This document shows positions 33,920-42,082 of a DNA stretch of 64,000 bases, piece after piece (the first letter of the stretch is position 1; each line of letters opens with the position of its first letter). Source of the stretch: Azospirillum sp. TSH100 (GTDB lineage Bacteria; Pseudomonadota; Alphaproteobacteria; Azospirillales; Azospirillaceae). The position numbers were made by a program, and so were the translations under genes. The notes beneath the pieces are model-generated. The model was not told where the DNA came from and did no database searches. It saw only the letters and a list, made by a program, of their open reading frames with translations. Where the stretch lies: NCBI RefSeq assembly GCF_004923295.1, contig NZ_CP039640.1:124001-188000 (forward strand). Reading direction: 5' to 3'.

Positions 33920-34773
33920 AGGGCCGAGGGCTGGGTCAGGGCTGGCCAGGCGAAGCCGGCCATCCGCTCCTTGGCCGGTCCCTGGAAATGCAGGAAGGTG
34001 AAGGGAACCGGCGGACCGCCGTCGGTGCGGGGGCAGACCGGAATGCCGTCAGGGCCGAAGCGGATGTCCTTCAGCCCGTCGCGCAGGACGAAGCGCTGAT
34101 TGCCGTCGCGGATGTTGTGATCGAACCCCCGGTCGATCAGGCCGCCCTGCTCCAGGAAGCGGGGATCGGCGGCGGCGATCTCCATCAGCAGATGCATGTC
34201 GCTGACATGCGGCCGGTCGCCGATGCGGAAGCGGTCGGCCAGGGCGTGCAGCCGCGGCTTGTCGGCGAAGATTTCGACGAAGCGGTCGCACAGGTATCCC
34301 AGCGCCTCCGGCCCCTCGAAGCAGTTGGCCCAGCTCCAGTTGCCGGCGATGCGGCCGGCGAAGGGTGCGGCGAAATGTTCCGCCGGACGGTAGAGCATGA
34401 CATCGCTGTCGAACACGCAGAAGCGGCCGAGCCCGTGGCGGACGGCGAACTCATGCACGAAGAACCAGCGCCCGTAGCACATCGCCTCGTACCCCTCGCC
34501 ATTCACCGAGAGATGCTCGTACACCGCGCCGAAACGGCCGTAGGAACCGGTGTAGAGGCGGATGTCGGCCTGATGCACCGGAAAAGGCAGGTCGCGGATT
34601 TCGTCGGTCAGCAGGATCACCGGACTGTCGGGCGACGCCCGCACCGCCTGTTCCAGCGCGATGTCGAGCGTGCCCTTGTGACCGATATGGACGAACAGGA
34701 TGGGCAGGCCGGGCTTGCCGGGGAACTGGCCGGCAGACATATCGGGGGGCGTATCGGGAGGCATATCGGGCAT
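33898..34773 (-). CDS. GT-A-like glycosyltransferase, unclassified
   Basis: The 291-residue protein starts with a methionine- and proline-rich leader (ATG at 34773; 34740 is an alternative). Its Rossmann-like start is LPILFVHIGHKGTLDIALEQA, followed by SPVILLTDE, and a DxD-type metal motif sits in FCVFDSDVMLYRP. This resembles small eukaryote-like and LPS GT-A transferases, but I cannot name the family. The region GRWFFVHEFAVRHGL is typical of GT enzymes acting on membrane glycan. Converges with the OGT gene and diverges from the methyltransferase at 34944. Confidence 0.55.
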   Translation of the reverse strand: MPDMPPDTPPDMSAGQFPGKPGLPILFVHIGHKGTLDIALEQAVRASPDSPVILLTDEIRDLPFPVHQADIRLYTGSYGRFGAVYEHLSVNGEGYEAMCYGRWFFVHEFAVRHGLGRFCVFDSDVMLYRPAEHFAAPFAGRIAGNWSWANCFEGPEALGYLCDRFVEIFADKPRLHALADRFRIGDRPHVSDMHLLMEIAAADPRFLEQGGLIDRGFDHNIRDGNQRFVLRDGLKDIRFGPDGIPVCPRTDGGPPVPFTFLHFQGPAKERMAGFAWPALTQPSALQTSDRR

Positions 34774-34943
34774 GGGGACTGGGGATGCTTCGTCTCGCGG
34801 GATGGGACCGCATGGTAGCCGCCCGCGGCGGCGGGAGGAACCGGCCTGTCCCCCAGCGTCCCGATTGCCCTTCCTTGACAAGCGCGCCCTCCGGCTTCTA
34901 CCGATAGCGCCGTCTTCCCCCGCCACCACACCGGACCGCCGCG

Positions 34944-35768
34944 ATGAGCGAAGCGCCGCCCTCTTCCCCCGCCCCCGACACCGCGTCCGCGGTGCACAGC
35001 GGGTCGGCCGACCGCTTCGGCTATGAGTGGGGCCGCTATGCCGAGCTGAAGGATATCTATCAGGAGCAGTTCCGCCGCTGGACGCCCTTCATGGCGCCGG
35101 AGGATTGGCGCGGCCTGACCTTCGTCGACGTCGGCTGCGGCATGGGGCGCAACAGCCACTGGCCGATGAGCTACGGTGCTGCCGGCGGGCTGGCGATCGA
35201 CATCGACGAACGCAGCCTCGCCTCCGCCCGCGCCACGCTGGCGCCGCATCCGGCGATGGAGGTGCGCCGCCAGAGCGCCTATGAGCTGAACGAGGTCGAA
35301 CGCTTCGACCTCGCCTTCTCCATCGGCGTCATCCACCATCTGGCCCATCCGGAAACCGCGCTCGCCAACATGGTGCGCGCGGTGAAGCCGGGCGGGCGGG
35401 TGATGATCTGGGTCTATGGCCGCGAGAACAACGGCTGGATCGTCCGCTTCGCCGACCCGCTGCGCAAGACGCTGTTCAGCCGCCTGCCGATCGGGCTGGT
35501 GCATGCGCTGTCCCTGCCGCCGACCGCGCTGCTGTGGCTGGCCCTGCGGCTGGGGCTGGACCGGCTGGAATATTTCCGTTTGATCCGCCGCTTCGATTTC
35601 GCGCATCTGCGCTCCATCGTCTTCGACCAGATGCTGCCGAAGATCGCCAACTACTGGCGCCGGGACGAGGTGGAGGCGCTGATGCAGGGCGCCGGGCTGG
35701 AGGACGTCCGGCTCGCCTGGGTCAACGAGATCTCCTGGGCGGCCATCGGCCGCAAGCCGCAGGAGTGA
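34944..35768 (+). CDS. Class I SAM-dependent methyltransferase
   Basis: The 274-residue protein has motif I LTFVDVGCGMGRNSHWPM (residue 55), motif II acidic residue in GLAIDIDERSL, and a motif IV-like FDLAFSIGVIHHLAHPE. VKPGGRVMIWVYGRENN and a hydrophobic stretch near residues 190-205 follow, which could contact the membrane. The DxxYHH-like IHHL pattern is common to UbiE/COQ5-related enzymes acting on sugars or lipids. Substrate unknown. It lies in the glycosylation island, 74 bases before a TPR-GT9-like gene on the same strand. Confidence 0.8.
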   Translation: MSEAPPSSPAPDTASAVHSGSADRFGYEWGRYAELKDIYQEQFRRWTPFMAPEDWRGLTFVDVGCGMGRNSHWPMSYGAAGGLAIDIDERSLASARATLAPHPAMEVRRQSAYELNEVERFDLAFSIGVIHHLAHPETALANMVRAVKPGGRVMIWVYGRENNGWIVRFADPLRKTLFSRLPIGLVHALSLPPTALLWLALRLGLDRLEYFRLIRRFDFAHLRSIVFDQMLPKIANYWRRDEVEALMQGAGLEDVRLAWVNEISWAAIGRKPQE

Positions 35769-35841
35769 CGCACCGGGGGAGCGAAGAAGGCAGCCCTTTA
35801 TTGCCGCCAACCGGGCTCTTGGGGTAAGAAGCCGCGGTTCC

Positions 35842-37407
35842 ATGCGGCGGTTCCATCCGTGCGGCAGGCAGTCGGGCGAAGCGTTGGGGGTTGCCATTTC
35901 CGAGTTCTCACCGGCCTTCGTCGAGGCCTTCAACGGCGGTGCCGTCCTGTTCCAGGCCGGCCGCTTCGACGAGGCGGCCGAGACCTTCCGCCGGCTGGCC
36001 GACGAGCGTCCCGACATCGCCAACCTGCACGGCAACCTCGGCCTGTCGCTGCGCGCCGCCGGCCGGCCGCAGGAGGCGATGGAGCCGCTGCGCCAGGCGC
36101 TGCGGCTGCGCCCCGCCTATCCGGACGCGCTGAACGCGCTGGGCGGCATCCTGCTCGACCAGCGCAACCTCGACCATGCGCTGGTCGCCTTCCGCGAACT
36201 GGCGCGGCTGAAGCCGGACTATCCGGGGGCGCTGCTGACGCTCGGCAACCTGTTCATGTTCACCGGCGACGGGGAAAAGGCGCGCACCGTCTACCGGCTG
36301 GCGCTGACCGTCGAGCCGGACGTGGCGGTCAACTACAACAATCTGGGCGCGGTCAGCCTCAGCCTCGGCCATCCGCCCGACGCGGCGCTGAACTACCGGC
36401 GCGCGCTCGCCATCGACGTCGGCAAGCCGGAATACCGCAAGAATCTCGGCACCTGCCTGCTGATGGCCGGCGACTACCCCAACGGCACCGTCGCCTATGA
36501 AGGCCGGCTCGAACAGCCGGTCTGGCGCAAGCGCGACATGCCGGGCGTGCTGTGGCAGGGCCAGCCGCTGGCGGGCAAGACGCTGCTGGTCCATTTCGAG
36601 CAGGGGCTGGGCGACTCCTTCCAGTACATCCGCTATGCCGGCGTGTTGAAGCGCATGGGCGCGCGGGTGCTCTACGAATGCCAGCCGGCGCTGAAGCGCG
36701 TGCTGTCGACCGCCCCCGACCTGGACGGGCTGTTCGCCTTCGGCGAGCCGCTGCCGGCCTATGATTATTACATCTCGCTGATGAGCCTGATGCACCGGCT
36801 GGGCACCACCCCGGAGAATGTTCCCGGCGGCGTGCCCTATATCCGGGCCGAGCCGGAGCTGGCGGCCCGCTGGGCGGAACGCCTGGACCGGCTGGAGGGC
36901 GGCGAACGCCCGGCCTTGCGCGTCGGCATCAACTGGCACGGCAACGAGACCGGCAAGTCGATCCCGCTGGAGTGCTTCGAGGCGATGGGCCGGCTGCCCG
37001 GCGTCCGGCTCTACAGCCTGCAGAAGGTGTCGGGCCTGGACCATCTGGAGCGGCTGCGCGACCGGGTGGCGGTGACGGAGCTGGGCGCGGATTTCGACGC
37101 CGGACCGGACGCCTTCCTCGACACCGCGGCGGTGATGGCCAACCTGGACCTGATCGTCACCTGCGACACCTCGGTCTGCCATCTCGCCGGCGCCATGGGA
37201 CGGCCGACCTGGGTGGTGCTGAAATGGTTCGCCGACTGGCGCTGGATGCGCGACCGGCTCGACAGCCCATGGTATCCGACCATGCGCCTGTTCCGTCAGG
37301 CGAGGTCCAACGACTGGGCCGAAGTGATGGCCAGGGTGACGGTGGCGGCGGAGGACGTGGTGGCGGCGGAGGGTGCCGCCAAGGCCGCCGGGAGGACCAC
37401 GCGATGA
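35842..37407 (+). CDS. TPR domain fused to GT9-like glycosyltransferase
   Basis: The 521-residue protein has TPR repeats in residues 30-215 (LFQAGRFDEAAETFRRLA, LRLRPAYPDALNALGGIL, NYNNLGAVSLSLGHPPDA). The catalytic part begins LLVHFEQGLGDSFQYIRYA, the nucleotide-sugar-independent N-domain signature of this TPR-GT family. It ends with a GT9 heptosyltransferase-like block LIVTCDTSVCHLAGAMGRP followed by TWVVLKWFADWRWM. Such fusions act on proteins, often in flagellin or autotransporter glycosylation. The stop overlaps the next TPR-GT41 start (ATGA). The start may lie at a later TTG codon because the first 15 residues are not conserved in type. Confidence 0.8.
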   Translation: MRRFHPCGRQSGEALGVAISEFSPAFVEAFNGGAVLFQAGRFDEAAETFRRLADERPDIANLHGNLGLSLRAAGRPQEAMEPLRQALRLRPAYPDALNALGGILLDQRNLDHALVAFRELARLKPDYPGALLTLGNLFMFTGDGEKARTVYRLALTVEPDVAVNYNNLGAVSLSLGHPPDAALNYRRALAIDVGKPEYRKNLGTCLLMAGDYPNGTVAYEGRLEQPVWRKRDMPGVLWQGQPLAGKTLLVHFEQGLGDSFQYIRYAGVLKRMGARVLYECQPALKRVLSTAPDLDGLFAFGEPLPAYDYYISLMSLMHRLGTTPENVPGGVPYIRAEPELAARWAERLDRLEGGERPALRVGINWHGNETGKSIPLECFEAMGRLPGVRLYSLQKVSGLDHLERLRDRVAVTELGADFDAGPDAFLDTAAVMANLDLIVTCDTSVCHLAGAMGRPTWVVLKWFADWRWMRDRLDSPWYPTMRLFRQARSNDWAEVMARVTVAAEDVVAAEGAAKAAGRTTR

Positions 37408-39392
37408 CGCTGAACGAGGCGGTGCGGCTGGCGCTGGAGCATTTCCGTGCCGGCCGGATGGCGGAGGCCGAGGGGCTGTGCCGGGCCATTCTGCAGGCGG
37501 CCCCCGGCATGGGGGAGGTCGCCCAGCTGCTGGGCGTGACGGTGATGATGCAGAACCGCCCGCAGGAAGCGGAAGCGATCCTGCGTCAGGCGATCGCCAT
37601 GCGGCCGGATCTGGCCGACAGCCATGGCAATCTCGGCACCGTGCTGCAGTCGCTGGGCCGCATGGGCGAATCCCTGGCGGCGCACGACCGCTGCGTCCAG
37701 CTGTCGCCCGCCACCCCGGAAGCCTATGTCAACCGCGGGTCCGCCCGGCTGGCGCTGGGCGACCGCAACGGGGCGGCGACCGACTTCGCGCGCGCGCTGC
37801 GGCTGCGGCCGGTCGACGCGCTCGCCGCCGCCAATCTCGGCGTCGCCCTGCGCGAAGCCCATCGCGTGGCCGAGGCGGAGCGCGCGCTGCGCCGGGCGCT
37901 GGTCGTCGATCCGGGCCATGCCGAGGCGATGCTGGGCTATGCCCACACCCTGCGCGAGCTGGGCCGGCTGGCCGGGGCGAAGACCGCCTACACCCGCGCG
38001 GTGGCCCTGTCCCCGGCCAAGACCGAAGCGCTGTGCTATCACCTGTACCTGATGCAGACGCTGTGCGACTGGGACGATTACGACCGGCTCTGCGCCCGCG
38101 TGACCGAGATCATCGATCAGGACGGCGGCATCGTCATCCCGCTGGCCACCCTGTCGATCGAGAGCACCCCAGCCCAGCAGGACCGCTCCGCCCGCCTGTT
38201 CTTCGAGCGGGTGGTCAAGCGCGGCGCAGCGGCACCTTTGCAGGCGCGCGCTCCGTCGTCCGGCGGGCGGCTGCGCATCGCCTATGTCTCCGCCGACTTC
38301 CACGAGCATGCGACCGCCTTCCTGGCGGCCGAGCTGTTCGAGCTGCATGACCGCAACCGCTTCGAGGTGCTGGCCTATTCCTACGGCCCCGACGACGGCA
38401 GCGCCATGCGCAAGCGGCTGGTGAAGGCCTTCGACCGCTTCCGCGACATCCGCAGCGTGCCGCTCGACGCCGTCGCCCGCTGCATGGCCGACGACGGGGT
38501 CGACATCATGGTCGACCTGAAGGGCTACACGAAACAGACCCGGCTCGACCTGCTGTCGCGCCGGCTGGCTCCGGTCGAGGTCAGTTACCTGGGCTATCCC
38601 GGCACCATCGGCTGCCCGCATATGGACTATGTGATCGGCGACCGCTTCGTCACCCCGCCGGAGCACCAGCCCTTCTATGCCGAGCGGCTGGTGCTGCTGC
38701 CCGACGCCTACCAGATCAACGACCGCCACCGCCCGCTGCCGGAGCAGGTGGCGTCGCGGGCCGAGTGCGGCCTGCCGGCGGACGGCGTCGTCTTCGCCGC
38801 CTTCAACACCGCCTACAAGATCAGCCCCACCATGTTCGCCCTGTGGATGCGCATCCTGAAGCGCGTGCCGGGATCGGTGCTGTGGCTGTTCGAGGCCAAC
38901 CCGCTGGCGGCCGCCAACCTGAAGGCCCAGGCGCAGGCCCAGGGCATCGATCCGGCCCGGCTGGCCTTCGCCCCACCCCGCCCGCTGGCCGACCACATCG
39001 CCCGCTACCGTGTCGCCGATCTCGCGCTGGACACCCTGCCCTATACCGGCCACACCACCACCAGCGACGCGCTGTGGGCCGGCTGCCCGGTGGTGACCTG
39101 CCTGGGCGGGACCTTCGCCTCGCGCGTGGCGGCCAGCCTGCTGAGCGCGGCCGGCCTGCCCGACACCATCACCCGCTCCCTGACGGAGTACGAGGATCTG
39201 GCGGTGGCGCTCGCCGGAGATCCGGCCCGCCGGGCCGGCTTCCGCAAGAGGCTGGAGGATGGCCGGATGACGGCGCCGCTGTTCGACAGCCGCCGCTTCA
39301 CCCGCAACCTGGAGCGCGCCTATCAGGTCATGTGGGCGCTGCACAGCGCCGGCCAGCCACCCCAGGGCTTCATCGTCCCGGCCGGGCAGTAG
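37404..39392 (+). CDS. TPR-GT41 glycosyltransferase (OGT/SPINDLY-like), second copy
   Basis: The 662-residue protein has six or so TPR units over residues 5-210 (FRAGRMAEAEGLCRAIL, DSHGNLGTVLQSLGRMGE), longer than in its paralogue at 32207. The GT41 domain contains RIAYVSADFHEHATAFLA, IMVDLKGYTKQTRLDLL, APVEVSYLGYPGTIG, VVFAAFNTAYKISPTMF, and PYTGHTTTSDALWAGCPVVT. A protein O-glycosyltransferase role is likely. It is coupled to the GT9-like gene by a four-base overlap. The two GT41 proteins differ enough in the active-site region to suggest different donors or acceptors. Confidence 0.85.
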   Translation: MTLNEAVRLALEHFRAGRMAEAEGLCRAILQAAPGMGEVAQLLGVTVMMQNRPQEAEAILRQAIAMRPDLADSHGNLGTVLQSLGRMGESLAAHDRCVQLSPATPEAYVNRGSARLALGDRNGAATDFARALRLRPVDALAAANLGVALREAHRVAEAERALRRALVVDPGHAEAMLGYAHTLRELGRLAGAKTAYTRAVALSPAKTEALCYHLYLMQTLCDWDDYDRLCARVTEIIDQDGGIVIPLATLSIESTPAQQDRSARLFFERVVKRGAAAPLQARAPSSGGRLRIAYVSADFHEHATAFLAAELFELHDRNRFEVLAYSYGPDDGSAMRKRLVKAFDRFRDIRSVPLDAVARCMADDGVDIMVDLKGYTKQTRLDLLSRRLAPVEVSYLGYPGTIGCPHMDYVIGDRFVTPPEHQPFYAERLVLLPDAYQINDRHRPLPEQVASRAECGLPADGVVFAAFNTAYKISPTMFALWMRILKRVPGSVLWLFEANPLAAANLKAQAQAQGIDPARLAFAPPRPLADHIARYRVADLALDTLPYTGHTTTSDALWAGCPVVTCLGGTFASRVAASLLSAAGLPDTITRSLTEYEDLAVALAGDPARRAGFRKRLEDGRMTAPLFDSRRFTRNLERAYQVMWALHSAGQPPQGFIVPAGQ

Positions 39393-39407
39393 GAAGAGGG
39401 CCGCCCA

Positions 39408-41771
39408 TCAGGCCCGTTTGCGGGCGGCGGCTGCGTGGGCGGCGTTCAGGCGGGTGACATAAAGGTCCTGCACAGCCTTGCGGTTCAGGGTGCGGCGGAC
39501 ATGCTCCTGCCCCGCCGCGGCGCGGCGGCGGGCCTCGGCCTCGTCGAAGCGGACGCGGCGCATCGCCTCCGCCGCCGCGGCGACATCCGGCTCGAACCAG
39601 GCTGCGCCGGGGGTGACGTCGATATACTCGTCGGGCTCGATGAAGCGCTCCCGCCCGTCGACCAGGAAGCCGGTCCGGTCGGTCATGTAGTCGAGGTTCG
39701 CCGAATAGCGCGAGGCGATGACCGGCTTCCCCATCATCATCGCCTCCGCCATCGTGTAGCCGAACCCCTCCGCCCGGTGCAGCGAGACGTAGCAGTCGCA
39801 GTTGCGCATCTCCGCCAGGGACTCGGTGTAGGGAAGTTCCTGGTCGCGGATGACGATGCGCGGATCGAGCCGGGCCAGCCGGTCGAGCTGGAGCCGGTGG
39901 GCGGTGTCGGCGATGCTGCGCGAACTGGCGCGGTAGCGGATGCGCAGCAGCAGCCGGATGTCGCCGCAGGACGGGTCGCCGGCCGGGAAGGCCAGCTGGA
40001 AGGCCCGCGCCGCCGCCAGAGGGTTCTTGCGCGTGTACCAGCTGCGGGCGTCGAAGCAGAAATAGAAGGTGAAGGGCCGTTCGCCGCGCCAGCCGGCGCC
40101 ATCCGCCATCCCGTCCGCCGCCGCCCCATCCCCCGCCGCCGGGGCGGCGGCCCGCTCGTCGACGCAGTTCGGCACGACATGGATGGGGCCGCGGAAATGG
40201 TGGGCCAGCCCCTGGGCGCAGAAGTCCGACAGGGTCCAGATCTCGTCCATCAGGTCCAGCGTCAGCAGGCTGGAGCGCGGCGGCAGGCTGGTCTCCCACA
40301 GGAAGAAGCCGATGTTGTAGGCACCGGCAAAGCGCTCCATCCCATGGTTCACCATGTCGCCGGGGGCGCCGATGATGCCGAAATGGATCAGGTTCACCGG
40401 GTGGAGGGATTCGGTGGCGTGATGCTGCGGCAGGACCAGCGGCGGTATCGTCACCGGCACGCCGGCTGCCGCCAGGATCTCGCGCGAGAACAGGGCGTTG
40501 CGGCTGATGCCGGTGCTGCCGTCGAAATAGCCGAACAGGTTGACCCCGCCCTTCGGGACTGCTCCGCCGCCCTGGCCGGCATCGTATGTGACCGCCGCGG
40601 CCTCCTGCCGGAGGCGCAGGCTGTCCAGCGTCAGGCTTTCCGCGCCCGGCAGGTCCAGGAAGGAGAAAAAATAGCCGAGCCCGCTCCACTCCCGCCCGGC
40701 ATGCTGGATCCGGCGATCGAACAGCGCGCGCACCGCCGGCGGCAGGAACAGGTCGTCCAGGTTCCAGCGGACCAGCCACAGGCTGATGCTGAGCAGGATG
40801 ACGAACAGCGCCTTGTCGTCGCGCAGCGCCAGCTTGCCGCCCAGCGCCTCGTCCATCGCATGCATCTCGGCATAGAAGCGGGAAAGCAGCCCGTGCCCGA
40901 TCGTTCCGCCGCCTTCCACCGTCAGCCCGGCCGGCCCGTTCAGGTAATCGGCATGCTCGGTGGCGAGCGCCGTCTTGGGCAGGCGTGCCTTGCCGAACAT
41001 CCAGTGGACCAGCTTGCACAGTTCCTCCGCCCCGGTCGGCCGGCCGGCGGTATCCAGAACCTGTTCCTTGTACTCTGCGAGCAGGCGTGAGCGGAACAGA
41101 CCGCCGGCATCCTCCTCTCCCGAGGCCAGGAAGGCGGCGACGTCGGCCGGCAGCGGGCACCAGGCATGGTCGGCCAGATTGAAGCGGTCGGCGTGCCGGA
41201 CCAGGAAGCGCAGCAGGTCGGCGGCGCTGCGCAGATGGAAGTCCCGCGCCGCATCCAGCCGGTGAAGCTGGTGCGCCAGGAAGGCACCGATGGTCAGCTC
41301 CGCCTCTTCGTAGCCGGGGGCGGGGCGGGCCAGGCGCGGGTCTTCCAGCCGGTTGCGGGCGCGCTTGGTCAGGTTGAGGGTCTCGGCGAGCGCCGTCCGG
41401 CACAGCGTCTTGCGTTCCGGCGTCATGCCGGACAGGGCGGTGTCGATGACAGCCCGGTGCAGGCTGGTGACGATGGGAGAGTTGGGAATCGACGCCGCGG
41501 TGCCGTGGATGCGGACATCGACGACACAGTCCTCCATCCCCAGCAGATCCTGCGGCAGCGGGATGTTGAAGACGCCGAATCCCTTGTGCCCCGGCAGCGA
41601 GGCGAGCGCCTCGTGATACTCGTTGCAGGGATGGGTGCCCATGAACCAGCCGTTGACGTAGAGATCGACCAGACATTCCATCTCCGGCCGGGTCTTGTTG
41701 ACCAGCCAGCCATAGATCTTGCCCGTGGTGATGAACTCAAGCCTGCCCTGGTAATCGATCTCGCTCATCAT
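39408..41771 (-). CDS. Large GT4-type glycosyltransferase with N-terminal accessory domain
   Basis: The protein has 787 residues from the ATG at 41771. The N-terminal 120 residues (GRLEFITTGKIYGWLVNKTRPE) are beta-rich and unlike the rest. They resemble a small accessory module that describes 'hyaluronidase-like' or binding domains in other glycosyltransferases, but I cannot name it. Residues 400-787 form a GT4 domain with VNLFGYFDGSTGISRNAL, LIHFGIIGAPGDMVNHG, VVPNCVDERA, and a nucleotide-sugar block VSLHRAEGFGYTMAEAMMMG. The ending (RRVRFDEAEARRRAAAGQEH) is typical of this family. Its product is unknown. Confidence 0.75.
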   Translation of the reverse strand: MMSEIDYQGRLEFITTGKIYGWLVNKTRPEMECLVDLYVNGWFMGTHPCNEYHEALASLPGHKGFGVFNIPLPQDLLGMEDCVVDVRIHGTAASIPNSPIVTSLHRAVIDTALSGMTPERKTLCRTALAETLNLTKRARNRLEDPRLARPAPGYEEAELTIGAFLAHQLHRLDAARDFHLRSAADLLRFLVRHADRFNLADHAWCPLPADVAAFLASGEEDAGGLFRSRLLAEYKEQVLDTAGRPTGAEELCKLVHWMFGKARLPKTALATEHADYLNGPAGLTVEGGGTIGHGLLSRFYAEMHAMDEALGGKLALRDDKALFVILLSISLWLVRWNLDDLFLPPAVRALFDRRIQHAGREWSGLGYFFSFLDLPGAESLTLDSLRLRQEAAAVTYDAGQGGGAVPKGGVNLFGYFDGSTGISRNALFSREILAAAGVPVTIPPLVLPQHHATESLHPVNLIHFGIIGAPGDMVNHGMERFAGAYNIGFFLWETSLPPRSSLLTLDLMDEIWTLSDFCAQGLAHHFRGPIHVVPNCVDERAAAPAAGDGAAADGMADGAGWRGERPFTFYFCFDARSWYTRKNPLAAARAFQLAFPAGDPSCGDIRLLLRIRYRASSRSIADTAHRLQLDRLARLDPRIVIRDQELPYTESLAEMRNCDCYVSLHRAEGFGYTMAEAMMMGKPVIASRYSANLDYMTDRTGFLVDGRERFIEPDEYIDVTPGAAWFEPDVAAAAEAMRRVRFDEAEARRRAAAGQEHVRRTLNRKAVQDLYVTRLNAAHAAAARKRA

Positions 41772-42082
41772 TCGCCCTGTCACAACGACGGCCAGCGGCG
41801 TGGGGAAGAGGGAATTGGAAGAGCGGCCTGCCCGGCGGGCATGCCGAACCTTCATCCCGGATTTCCCCTTGCCATCCCGGCGGCACATCCATCCCGGAAA
41901 GACTGGTATAGCGCGGCGGCAAGCGTACCGATAGGAAAGCCGATGTCTCCATTCCCGCTGGCGCGGGCACGACGGCGCATCGGAAGCGCGGGCAATTGGG
42001 ATTTCCCCAAACTTTACAACTTTGCAGCCTTGTAATAAATCATGGAAGCCTTCAAAAAATCAAAGACAGAGCATTAGAAAAT

